Positions 24,401 to 34,500 of a stretch of DNA of 64,000 nt are shown piece by piece. Position numbers and translations under genes: made by a program. Source of the stretch: Symsagittifera roscoffensis (Eukaryota; Xenacoelomorpha; Acoela; Convolutidae). Below the pieces are notes generated by a model. That model had not been told where the DNA came from. It did no database searches and was given only the letters and a program-made list of their open reading frames with translations. The DNA is taken from positions 62,779,253 through 62,843,252 of the forward strand of contig NC_087062.1 in assembly GCF_963678635.1 (NCBI RefSeq), read 5' to 3'. The first letter of the stretch is position 1; every line of letters begins with the position of its first letter.

Positions 24401-27400
24401 CCCTCCTGTGCCTAAACGTGAAGACTAATCGACAAACCGCTTGAGACATACAACAGCACAATCACAAAATCAGAAACTAGAAAAATGTGAACCTTTTCCC
24501 GCAGCGCGCCACTAGATGCAAACTTAACAAACTTTAATTTTGTTAAGTGTAATGTTTTCATAAATCGTATGTGTTTATAAGTGAAACAAGACTGCTCGTA
24601 TCAGGACGAATCCCTGAAAATTCCGACTGCTTTTTAAGATTTTATGGAGCAGTAATAACATTAAAAAAACTGAATGTAAAAAAAATAAAATGAATTTTTT
24701 TTAATCTGAATTTTTTAAATGAAAATCATCCCCCCAAACGCCATGTAAAGTACAAAAGGATAGATTTCGCTCCTTGTAACAAATCAATTATGGTAAAAAG
24801 GCGTCTTTTAACCAATTTGGAACGATTTTAAGACGGATTAAATCTCCGCTTACGCGTTAATAGCGCGAAATATATCGCGCGTTAATTGTCCCAAATTGGC
24901 CAAAATGCCAATCTTTAAACCCCCATAACTTTACGAAAAATGATCACAGGTGAAATATCGTTTCAAATTTGAGCTCAGGACAACAATACCTTTTGAATTA
25001 TATAAAAAATTCAGTCAAAAATAGTTCGTTAAAATGTCGAAATTTGTCTGAAGAAAAAAAAACCGAACCCGAGCATAAAGATTAGTAGTAGTAGTAGAAC
25101 AGGATTTAGGGTTGTTATCCCATGGGTTTGCACCCAAAATGTAGTTTTAGTGTTAATGAGTTCTGAGTTTTCCATTTGGGTTACAGTTTCCACATGGACA
25201 CGTTATTCGCCATGTGCAGCTGTCTATTTCTGAGTATCTTTCGAAGAATTTCCAATAAATTTCCGCTATGTCAGATTTCTGTATGTCAGTTAACTGTTTT
25301 GAGGTATGTCGAATTATGACATTGCAAAGTGCTGGGAATCTAATGAAAAGTCTGAGTTGGTTTTCTTAAGGCGAGTTTTCGGTATTTGATATTCGTTTCT
25401 TTCATTTTGTCTCGTTGAGCTTTTGGTGTTTTCGGCATATTGGTTAAAGTCAATTTCGTAGTTATTGCGAACTCTAGAAATGAACAGGAGGAGGTCGTGC
25501 ATTTCAAGGTACAGAGACAGCGGCAGCATTCTTAATTTTTGTAGTCTACACTTATATGGGATATGTGAGTTAAGCATCCATTTAGTCGCCGTTCGCTGAA
25601 CCTTTTCAATTGCTCGGAGGTTTGATTTCGAGTAGTGCGTTACTGACGCGCCATAAACTACAATTGGGACTACATATCCCGTGTAGGCATTTAGCTTAGA
25701 AGTTATAGGACAGTTTTTAGAGAGGTTACGCTTTAGTGAGTAAAAAGCCGATTGCGACTTCTGACAACGCTTAGACGCATTTACATTCCATGAGAGAGTG
25801 TGTGTTACTAAAATTCCTAGATCCTTTTGTTCAGTTTCGATTTTTAGGATATTTCCATTAATTTGACCTTCCAGCTCGTTTTTGAAATTAACGAGAGTAC
25901 ATTTTCCGGTATTTAGACGCATTTGGTTTTTACTACACCAATTTTCAATTGTTGTAGTGGCATAGTTCATTTCTGTTTGAGTTGTTGCTATAACCTTAAA
26001 GTCATCAGCATATCCAAAAGAGTCAACCAGATTCAAGTTATCTGGTAAGTCGTTTATATATAGTATGAAAAGTAATGGTCCCAATAGAGAACCTTGAGGG
26101 AAACCACTTGTTACGTAACATATCTAAGACTTTGCTTTGTTTATTCGCACATACTGTTTTCGAAGAAATAAGTAAGAGGCTATTAGTTGAATTGCTTTTC
26201 CTCCAAAACCATAACACTTCAATTTATGCATTAAAAGTTGATGCGGAACGCAGTCGAAAGCTTTTTCAAAATCTAGATAGAGCGCTGTTATATTTTTGGT
26301 CGTTTGGTCATCATAATTTAGGTATACTTGATGTAAGTAAGCAAGGAGTTGGGTAATTGCTGAACGTTTTTTACGAAAACCATATTGAAAGTTATGATGA
26401 TGTCGCACTCTTTCATAAATGTAGTCAAATAAAACCTTTTCGAAAATTTTTGAGATGCAGCATAGTAAACTTATCGATCTAGATCTTTTAATATCGCATT
26501 TGTTCCCATCTTTGAAGATTGGGACAACTTCACTTAACTTCAACGTTTCTGGGAATATACCTTTATTCAAAAAAAGTTTGAAAAATTAGGAGGATTGATT
26601 TTGATACTGTTTTCGCTAAGTTTGTGTAGACAAGATTTCCCAAATTATCTGGACCTGTTGCTTTATTGATAGTTTGAGCATTATTTTCTGAATGCAGTCT
26701 TTATTCATCTCGATGTGGTTGTATTTTGCTTTTTCAAAGATACTTAATTCGGTTATTTGTTCCGCTTTCGTAAATACACTACAGAAGAATTGATTAAACG
26801 CATCGCATTTTCTTTGTCTGTCTCAAGATCTTTGCCGTCAAGTTTCATTATCGAAGGTAGTCTAGGTGATCTTCTTATGCTTCGCAAATTAGAGAACACG
26901 GCAAACCGAAAGTCGGAACAATAACATTTCTTCTTCTTCTTCTTCTGCTGCTCCTCGAGTACATGCCAAAAATTACTGGAAAGTTTGCCATGTTCCACTT
27001 CAAGAATTTGTTATTGATAATTCAAGGTTTTCAGGCTTTTGAGATATTTGTAAGCGGCGGGTATGGGTTTTGAGCATGATTTGGCGTAAGGGTTGAAAAT
27101 CTTCACATCGAAAAAGTTTCGACTGGAACGGCCACCCCAGAATTTGCTATGATGTCAAGACTAGCGTTATCTTCAGTAATGGTTGTCCTGTTAAGAAAGA
27201 TTGCAGATTCGGCTCATCATCATGGGAGACTTCGTCTAGGAAAATCGCTCAGGTGTTGTGAATTTCGTTATTTCTAAGGTGTGTGTATCCAACTTTGGGG
27301 CGATTGGCACTTTCATGATAAACTAACCCAATTGAGAAAACTGAATTAATAAGTAAACTTTCAATCCATTTTAAATTCACTTTCGAAACTAGAAATGGGT

Positions 27401-28520
27401 CACACTTTTTGCGATTTTTTAACTTTTGCTGTTCGATAGTGGAATTTGCGTTCATTTTCAGCAGGAAATCAATTGAACTCCACCAAAAAAATCAACAATA
27501 CCTATATGAGAGTAGTCATAACGTTCATTGACTCTTAAACAAAATTAATATATGTGTGGATGAGAGAAACTTCGAGAAGAGAGGAGCATGTGGAGTTACG
27601 TTTGTGGTCATCCGCAAAAAGGAAGCAGTCAGAAGTTCTCAAGACAAAGAACAGCATAACGTTAATGAAAAGCGAAAGTTTCAAGACGCTTCCTTGGAAG
27701 AGACCAACACTTACATCGGTTTTGGTGAAGCTTCAATCTCTACGAATACTAGCTACGTGCGAGTAGAGAGATACGGAACGAAGAGCGAGTTTGAAAGTCA
27801 AAATTAGCGAATTTGGTTTTGATGTGATCGAAATTGATCAAACACCATGCGCTAACGCTTCCACTCAACCAAATTAACAAATCATAATTATTCTCGCGCT
27901 TTAGCAATACTGTTTTTTCTGCAATAACCTAATTGTGAAGCATTAAAGCTACCATAACCAACTGCAGCTGAGAAACTTATTTATCTCTTTACAAATTTCA
28001 AGAAGCTCACAAATACCTGATGCCTACTCCGTCATCCACAACCGCGATGCTGCCCGTGGTCAGGTCAACACGTATAGCCACACTTTTGGCTTTTGCATCT
28101 ATAGAGTTGTACACAAGTTCTTCGACTGCTGCATTTAAGGATAAACACATAATATCGCTAATTTTTGTTCATAGTTCAACTAAATAGGTTGTAGATTTCT
28201 GCAAAACCATTACAAACAAGAAGTTGAGTATTCATTAAACATTAAAACTTCCCTTGTCTTGCCATATTAAAACAATTTTAAATCAGCAAGGTTCTACCGA
28301 AACTAGCAGCTCTCACATATTTGGCAACAAAAATACATTTTATGGTCTGATAGGGCTCATGAATTTCTGGCTATGTTAGGTTACAATTCAGGTTACTATA
28401 AGATACTCGAAACTAAGAAAGGGGTTTGATAGTGTCACTGGAAAATAGCTCATATTAATGATATAACATTCGTTCACTCAACTTACATATGAACTCGAGA
28501 ACAAAACTATCTATAGCCAT
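15156..28520 (-). CDS. MLH3: MutL homologue MLH3 (nine-exon model, about 792 residues)
   Basis: MLH3 pairs with MLH1 to form MutL-gamma, a nuclear endonuclease for meiotic crossovers with a minor role in mismatch repair. Nine exons join in phase from ATG to TAA. The N-terminal ATPase has VEELVYNSIDA, DDGVGI, YGYRGESL and GTAVTVRDVYHRIP. The C-terminal domain has IDQHAAHER, ACRYAIKFGD and FICAHGRPS; the CAHGRPS form points to MLH3 rather than PMS2. It is far shorter than the human protein but close to yeast Mlh3. The last Glu of DQHA(X)2E(X)4E is His here. The first exon and the exon 4 donor are the least certain parts. Introns range from 64 bp to 7.9 kb and several hold retroelement pieces. 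Confidence 0.85.
15525..15798 (-). CDS. MLH3: MLH3 exon 8 (C-terminal domain)
   Basis: The acceptor is AATTTTGCAG|A. The exon begins FRLHHLI, completing the motif begun in exon 7, and continues through the dimerisation region with VNALPFCAV. It ends at CAAAAG|GTTTTT in phase 0. Confidence 0.8.
15939..16134 (-). CDS. MLH3: MLH3 exon 7 (endonuclease domain, DQHA motif)
   Basis: The acceptor is TTATTTACAG|GC. The exon encodes IGQFGRKFIL and IDQHAAHER, the metal-binding motif of the MutL C-terminal endonuclease. The donor is GAAAG|GTTTAC. The frame stays open past this site, but splicing to exon 8 restores the conserved HER(F)RL sequence. Confidence 0.85.
17590..17925 (+). repeat. Dispersed AT-rich repeat
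   Basis: AAACTGTTTATGATTG and AACTAGAAATCATTCA match 1-345, and ATCACTTCGTTCTTT... near the end matches the same copy. Other partial copies lie near 6660-6970, 11800-11970 and 27310-27535. No coding or terminal repeats are seen. Confidence 0.55.
17991..18394 (-). CDS. MLH3: MLH3 exon 6 (linker)
   Basis: The acceptor is GTTTTAGCTGCAG|C. A 134-codon open frame of Ser-rich polar sequence with SLPSPFAWNQKF and EGENSSCVLKKI follows. The donor GGCT|GTACGT at 17991 gives the phase needed by exon 7. A donor at about 17960 is also possible but breaks phase. Confidence 0.6.
18864..18945 (-). CDS. MLH3: MLH3 exon 5 (linker)
   Basis: A short polar exon (SQEERADVASNEEKIMD) with a good acceptor TTTTTTCAG|GA and strong donor AATAT|GTAAGA. 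There is no conserved motif, as expected for the MutL linker. Both phases fit the neighbours. Confidence 0.5.
19020..19706 (-). CDS. MLH3: MLH3 exon 4 (transducer domain and start of linker)
   Basis: The acceptor is CTCATTAG|TG. It encodes the S5-fold transducer region with QRLVLIGIANPTVSISLVN and a VNRRPLDGELF segment, corresponding to the VNKR region of MutL proteins. The frame then becomes a polar linker. Ending at 19020 (AAAA|GTACTG) keeps phase with exon 5. A stronger donor, CAA|GTGAGC at 19057, ends in phase 0 and would need a different next exon. Confidence 0.75.
19771..20069 (-). CDS. MLH3: MLH3 exon 3 (GFRGEAL-type motif)
   Basis: The acceptor is AATGTTTAG|G. It encodes GCTSK, YGYRGESL (the GFRGEAL lid motif) and GTAVTVRDVYHRIP, the fourth GHKL motif. 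The donor CCT|GTTAGT leaves one base. A 64 bp intron follows. Confidence 0.85.
20103..20120 (+). repeat. G18 homopolymer
   Basis: An uninterrupted run of about 18 G directly upstream of MLH3 exon 3. It may be an assembly or sequencing artefact. Confidence 0.8.
21549..22015 (+). pseudogene. LINE ORF1-like remnant
   Basis: A 122-codon open frame plus an in-frame continuation after a TGA encodes a Lys-rich protein with TVNSVIRAGKFDKQRH and KEERLLKRKVLKKRRELI. This resembles the RNA-recognition part of LINE ORF1 proteins that ends in a basic helix. It was probably a nucleic-acid chaperone. Confidence 0.5.
22080..22600 (+). pseudogene. LINE endonuclease remnant
   Basis: The motifs ITETWLNE (catalytic Glu), YDCSGWTE, VGYAYYPPNS and LPGDLNEFNHN (metal-binding Asp/Asn) occur in two frames separated by a frameshift near 22320. 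This is the LINE APE-type endonuclease. Broken by stops. Confidence 0.65.
23074..24430 (+). pseudogene. LINE reverse transcriptase remnant
   Basis: The palm motifs are SVDLSKAFD, ISQGVPQSTVLGPILF and KFADDS, so the catalytic Asp pair is kept although stops and frameshifts break the gene. A C-terminal ARSTAQ-like region follows with VWACANIT and RVQEKAMKLC, typical of the LINE post-RT region. Confidence 0.7.
24812..24899. repeat. Nested inverted repeat (possible hairpin or MITE remnant)
   Basis: CCAATTTGG at 24812-24820 is repeated in inverse as CCAAATTGG at 24891-24899. Inside it, GCGCGA (24863-24868) faces TCGCGC (24875-24880) across a six-base AT loop. No coding capacity. Confidence 0.5.
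25083..27000 (-). mobile_element. Decayed LINE with RT, 5' truncated (minus strand)
   Basis: This lies in MLH3 intron 2, in the same orientation as MLH3. The RT is well preserved: AITQLLAYL, LDFEKAFDCVPHQLL, GFPQGSLLGPLLFILYINDL, YADD, GILVTHTLSWN and a post-RT VVYGASVTHYSKSNL region. The 5' part is only readable back to about 27000. A (CTA)5 tract at 25083-25098 probably marks its 3' end. A stop and a frameshift near 26090-26125 separate two long open parts. Confidence 0.8.
25314..26570 (-). pseudogene. LINE reverse transcriptase, split by frameshift
   Basis: Two frames of 148 and 256 codons join near 26095. The first carries the fingers and LDFEKAFDCVPHQLL. The second begins after the QGSLLGPLLF motif and holds GYADDFKVIAT, with both catalytic Asp residues, followed by the thumb (QMRLNTGKC) and the post-RT region. 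Only this break and few others prevent full reading, so it is younger than the other two LINEs nearby. Confidence 0.8.
27310..27535 (+). repeat. Dispersed AT-rich repeat, partial copy
   Basis: Shares GAAACTAGAAATGGGTCACA, TTTTGCTGTTCGATAGTGGA and the terminal CATAACGTTCATTGACTCTT with the other copies. Confidence 0.5.
28017..28128 (-). CDS. MLH3: MLH3 exon 2 (ATPase motif I and DxGxG)
   Basis: The acceptor is TCCTTAAATGCAG|CA. The exon encodes VEELVYNSIDAKAKS with the Glu and Asn of the GHKL ATPase, then VVDDGVGI. The donor is ATCAG|GTATTT and leaves two bases. Confidence 0.85.
28487..28520 (-). CDS. MLH3: MLH3 exon 1 (proposed start)
   Basis: An ATG at 28520-28518 opens MAIDSFVLEFI and ends at a strong donor, CATAT|GTAAGT, with one spare base that fits exon 2. 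The upstream frame is closed by a TGA. The start codon lies at the edge of the tandem array, so its upstream sequence is repetitive. Assigned by phase and position only, since this part of MLH3 is poorly conserved. Confidence 0.5.
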
Positions 28521-31500
28521 TGGCTCAAGGGTCAGAGAAACAACCTCTTGTTCTTCTACACTTCATTCAGTCGCAGCGAATACGTGATTCATAAGGACAT
28601 CGAACCGATGCATAAAAAATGTTCAAAAACATTTGCTAATTTTATAACTTAAAAGTAAATCTCAAATTATTTGGATGAACAATCTTAAAACCCCAAAGCG
28701 TTGAATCAATACATGATTACAGTTTCTCCTAACAAGGGTCTTGCTTTTCAGATTTCTTCCCAAGTAGTTTTTTACAATTACTTATAGATCTTTTCTCTGA
28801 TTATACCATGCTGGAAATGAAATGGGCTTCATTGTAGCGGCCGGCTCTCTCCACCACAGCCTCCAGAAACTGAGCAACAGGAATATCGGCCATTCAAAGA
28901 CTCTCCTTCAACCCAGACACCACGAACTCACAGATAAACCTCGTAAATCTACTCCGCAGGTCACTTCAATTAGAAAAACATCAAGTGGTGCTGTGGCACA
29001 TTATCCACAAAAAACATTCAACACGAACAACTGCAGAGCTTGCAGTTCAAATGATTTGACATATCCTGAAAACATCAGCTGTGAAACTCGACCAGATTGC
29101 ATTTCGATGTTATGAAAAAGATGTACGTTGAGATTAGCGATTCAGGATGTTACTTGTATTCCGAGCCGAAAATTGAAGAGCTGAACCACACGATGTAGTA
29201 TATTTCAACTTTACCGGGCGTGCATGGGTAACACTCAAAATTTTCGCGACAACTGAAACCACAAAACTCAAAACGAGGGTTTTCTTTGTCAGATTCAGGA
29301 CGAGAGTTTTAGCGAGATAGACGAAAACTAAGAATGACAATCGATCAGCTGTGAAAGAATGTAACAGTCGCCTACCTAAGTCGCATATGAGGTTAAAGGA
29401 AAAATAAGCCCTATAACCATTGGCTCCAGGGCCAGAGAAACAATCTTTTGTTCTTCTATACATCATTCAGTCGCAGCGAATACTTGTTTCATAAGGAGAT
29501 CGAACTGATACATAAAAATGTTCACAAACATTTATTGATTTTACAACTTAAAAGTAAATCTCAAACTAGTTGGATGTAAAATCTTAAAACCTTAAGCCGT
29601 TGAATCAACACATAAATACAATTTCTCCTAACAAGGGGTCTTGATTTTCAGATTTCTTCCCAAGTAGTTTTTTACGATTACTTATAGATCTTTTCTCTGA
29701 TTATTACATGCTGGAAATGAAATGGGCTTCATTGTAGCGGCGGGCTCTCTCCACCACAGCCTCCAGAAACTGAGCAACAGGAATATTGGCCATTCAAAGA
29801 CTCTCCTTCAACCCAGACACCACGAACTCACAAATAAACCTCGTAAATCTACTCCGCAGCATACTTCTATTAGAAAAACATCAAGTGGCGCTGGGGCACA
29901 TTATTCACAAAATACATTCAACACGAACAACTGCAGAGCTTGCAGTGCAAATGATTTGACAGATATCCTGAAAATATCAGCTGTGAAATTGGACCAGATT
30001 GCGTTGCGATGTTATGAAAAAGATGTACGTCGAGATAAGCGATTCAGGATGTTACTTGTATTCCGAGCCGAAAATTTAGGAGCTGAACCACACAATGTAG
30101 TATATTTCAATTTTACCGGGCGTGCATGGGTAACACTCAGAATTTTCGCGACAACTGAAACCACAAAACTCGAAATGATAATTTTCTTCGTCAGATTCAG
30201 GACGAGAGTTTTAGCGAGATAGACGAAAACTAAGAATGACAATCGATCAGCTGTGAAAGAATGTAACAGTCGCCTACTTAAGTCACATATGAGGTTAGAG
30301 GAAAAATAAGACCTATAACAATTGGCTCAAGGGCCAGAGAAACAATCTTTTGTTCTTCTATACATCATTCAGTCGCAGCGAATACTTGTTTCATAAGGAG
30401 ATCGAACTGATACATAAAAATGTTCACAAACATTTATTGATTTTACAACTTAAAAGTAAATCTCAAACTAGTTGGATGCAAAATCTTAAAACCTTAAGGC
30501 GTTGAATCAACACATAAATACAATTTCTCCTAACAAGGGGTCTTGATTTTCAGATTTCTTCCCAAGTAGTTTTTTACGATTACTTATAGATCTTTTCTCT
30601 GATTATTACATGCTGGAAATGAAATGGGCTTCATTGTAGCGGCGGGCTCTCTCCACCACAGCCTCCAGAAACTGAGCAACAGGAATATTGGCCATTCAAA
30701 GACTCTCCTTCAACCCAGACACCACGAACTCACAAATAAACCTCGTAAATCTACTCCGCAGCATACTTCTATTAGAAAAACATCAAGTGGCGCTGGGGCA
30801 CATTATTCACAAAAAACATTCAACACGAACAACTGCAGAGCTTGCAGTGCAAATGATTTGACAGATATCCTGAAAATATCAGCTGTGAAATTGGACCAGA
30901 TTGCGTTGCGATGTTATGAAAAAGATGTACGTCGAGATAAGCGATTCAGGATGTTACTTGTATTCCGAGCCGAAAATTTAGGAGCTGAACCACACAATGT
31001 AGTATATTTCAATTTTACCGGGCGTGCACGGGTAACACTCAGAATTTTCGCGACAACTGAAACCACAAAACTCGAAATGATAATTTTCTTCGTCAGATTC
31101 AGGACGAGAGTTTTAGCGAGATAGACGAAAACTAAGAATGACAATCGATCAGCTGTGAAAGAATGTAACAGTCGCCTACTTAAGTCACATATGAGGTTAG
31201 AGGAAAAATAAGACCTATAACAATTGGCTCAAGGGCCAGAGAAACAATCTTTTGTTCTTCTATACATCATTCAGTCGCAGCGAATACTTGTTTCATAAGG
31301 AGATCGAACTGATACATAAAAATGTTCACAAACATTTATTGATTTTACAACTTAAAAGTAAATCTCAAACTAGTTGGATGCAAAATCTTAAAACCTTAAG
31401 GCGTTGAATCAACACATAAATACAATTTCTCCTAACAAGGGGTCTTGATTTTCAGATTTCTTCCCAAGTAGTTTTTTACGATTACTTATAGATCTTTTCT

Positions 31501-34500
31501 CTGATTATTACATGCTGGAAATGAAATGGGCTTCATTGTAGCGGCGGGCTCTCTCCACCACAGCCTCCAGAAACTGAGCAACAGGAATATTGGCCATTCA
31601 AAGACTCTCCTTCAACCCAGACACCACGAACTCACAAATAAACCTCGTAAATCTACTCCGCAGCATACTTCTATTAGAAAAACATCAAGTGGCGCTGGGG
31701 CACATTATTCACAAAAAACATTCAACACGAACAACTGCAGAGCTTGCAGTGCAAATGATTTGACAGATATCCTGAAAATATCAGCTGTGAAATTGGACCA
31801 GATTGCATTGCGATGTTATGAAAAAGATGTACGTCGAGATAAGCGATTCAGGATGTTACTTGTATTCCGAGCCGAAAATTTAGGAGCTGAACCACACAAT
31901 GTAGTATATTTCAATTTTACCGGGCGTGCATGGGTAACACTCAGAATTTTCGCGACAACTGAAACCACAAAACTCAAAACGATAATTTTCTTCGTCAGAT
32001 TCAGGACGAGAGTTTTAGCGAGATAGACGAAAACTAAGAATGACAATCGATCAGCTGTGAAAGAATGTAACAGTCGCCTACTTAAGTCACATATGAGGTC
32101 AGAGGAAAAATAAGACCTATAACAATTGGCTCAAGGGCCAGAGAAACAATCTTTTGTTCTTCTATACATCATTCAGTCGCAGCGAATGCGTATTTCATAA
32201 CGACTTCGAACTGATGCATAAAAAGTGTTCAAAAATATTTGTTCATTTTACAACTTAAAAGTAAATCTCAAATTATTTGGATGTAAAATCTTGAAACCTT
32301 AAGGCGTTGAATCAGCACATAAATACAATTTATCCTAACAAGGGGTCTTGATTTTCAGATTTCTTCCCAAATAGTTTTTTAAGATTACTTATAGATCTTT
32401 TCGCTGATTATAACATGCTAGAAATGAAATGGGCTTCATTGTAGCGGCGGGCTCTCTCCACCACAGCCTCGAGAAAATGAGCAACAGGAATATCGGCCAT
32501 TCAAAGACTCTCTCCTTCAACCAAGACACCACGAACTCACATATAAACCTCGTAAATCTACTCCGCAGGTCACTTCTATTAGAAAAACATCAAGTGGTGT
32601 TGTGGCACGACGTTATCCACAAAATAATTCATCAGCCACCACACGAAACAACTGCAGAGCTTGCAGTGCAAATGATTTGACAGATATCCTGAAAATATCA
32701 GCTGTGAAATTGGACCAGATTGCGTTGCGATGTTATGAAAAAGATGTACGTCGAGAATAGCGATTCAGGATGTTACTTGTTTTCTGAGCCAAAATTTGGA
32801 AAGCTGAACCACACGGTGTAGTAAATTTCAATTTTACCGGGCGTGCATGGGAAAAAAATAAGCCCTATAACCATTGGCTCAAGGGCCAGAGAAGCAATCT
32901 CTTGTTCTTCTATACTTCTTTCAGTCGCAGCGAATACTTGTTTCATCAGGAGATCGAACTGATACATAAAAATGTTCACAAGCATTCATTCATTTAACAA
33001 TTTAAAAGTAAATCTCAAACTAGTTGGATGAAAAATCCTAAAACCCCAAGGGTCTGAATCAACACATAATTACAGTTCCCCTAACAAGGGGTCTTGATTT
33101 TACGATTTCTTCCCAAGTAGTACTTTACCATTACTTTTTGATTTTTTCTCTGATTATGCCATGCTGGAAATGAAATGGGCTTCATTGTAGCGGCTGGCTC
33201 TCTCCTCCACAGCCTCGTGAAACTGAGAAATATGAATATCGGCCATTCAAAGACTCTCCTTCAACCCAGACACCACGAACTCACAGATAAACTTCGTAAA
33301 TCTACTCCGCAGGTCACTTCTATTAGAAAAACATCAAGTGGTGTTCTGGCACGACGTTATCCACAAAATAAATTCAACAGCCATCAAAAGAAGAACTGCA
33401 GAGCTTTCAGTGCAAATGATTTGACAGATATACTGAAAAAATCAGCTGTGAAATTCGACCAGATTGCATTTCGATGTTATGAAAAAGATGTACGTCGAGA
33501 TTAGCGATTCAGGACGTTACTTGTATTCCGAGCCGAAATTTGAAAAGCTGAACCTAAAGATGTAGTATATTTCAATTTTACCGGGCGCGCATGGGAAAAA
33601 ATAAGCCCTATAACCATTGGCTCAAGGGCCAGAGAAACAATCTCTTGTTCTTCTATACTTCTTTCAGTCGCAGCGAATACTAATTTCATAAGGAGATCGA
33701 ACTGATACATAAAAATGTTCACAAACCTTTATTCATTTTACAACTTAAAATTAAATCTCAAACTAGTTGGATGTAAAATCTTAAAACCCCACGGGGTTGA
33801 ATCAACACATAATTACAGTTTCCCCTAACAAGGGGTCTTGATTTCACGATTTCTTCCCAAGTAGTTTTTACTATTACTTATAGATCTTTTCTCTGATTAT
33901 ACCATGCTGGAAATGAAATGGGATTCATTGTAGCGGCCGGCTCTCTCCACCACAGCCTCGAGAAACTGAGCAACAGGAATATCGGCCATCCAAAGACTCT
34001 CCTTCAACCAAGACACCACGAACTCACATATAAACCTCGTAAATCTACTGCGCAGGTCACTTCTATTAGAAAAACATCAAGTCGTGTTGTGGCACGACGT
34101 TATCCACAAAACAATTCATCAGCCACCACACGAAACAACTGCAGAGCTTGCAGTGCAAATGATTTGACAGATATCCTGAAAACATCAGCTGTGAAACTCG
34201 ACCAGATTGCATTTCGATGTTATGAAAAAGATGAACGTCGAGATTAGCGATTCAGAATCTTACTTGTATTCCGAGCGGAAATTTGAAAAGCTGAACCACA
34301 CGATGTAGTATATTTCAATTTTACCGGGCGTGCATGGGAAAAAATAAGCCCTATAACCATTGGCTCAAGGGCCAGAGAAACAATCTCTTGTTCTTCTATA
34401 CTTCTTTCAGTCGCAGCGAATACTAGTTTCATATGTAGATCGAACTGATACATAAAAATGTTCACAAACATTTATTCATTTTAAAACTTAAAATTAAATC

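Larger units (their letters stand above)
21540..24430 (+). mobile_element. Decayed LINE with ORF1, endonuclease and RT (plus strand)
   Basis: The 5' part (21549-22015) resembles the RNA-binding ORF1 of CR1/L2-like elements, with VNSVIRAGKFDKQ and LKKRRELIDTDYR. The endonuclease follows at 22080-22600 (ITETWLNE, VGYAYYPPNS, LPGDLNEF), then RT at 23074-24430 (DYRPVFITPVSE, SVDLSKAFD, ISQGVPQSTVLGPILF, KFADDS). Many stops and frameshifts are present. It lies antisense to MLH3 in intron 2. Confidence 0.75.
20070..28016. other. MLH3 intron 2 (7.9 kb) with two decayed LINEs
   Basis: A G18 run lies at 20103-20120. There is a plus-strand LINE at 21540-24430 and a minus-strand LINE at 25083-27000. 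A dispersed AT-rich repeat lies at 27310-27535. An 83-codon plus-strand frame at 27556-27807 shows nothing recognisable. The span 20121-21540 appears empty. Confidence 0.6.

Noticed and set aside
27556-27807. 83-codon plus-strand frame in MLH3 intron 2
   Set aside because: No family recognised and a competing frame overlaps. Not strong enough to call a gene.
28486-28620. Reading MLH3 further upstream through EEQEVVSLTLEP
   Set aside because: The frame is attractive and open in other array units, but the copy next to MLH3 has a TGA before SVEEQE and no acceptor fits in phase, so the start was kept at the downstream ATG.
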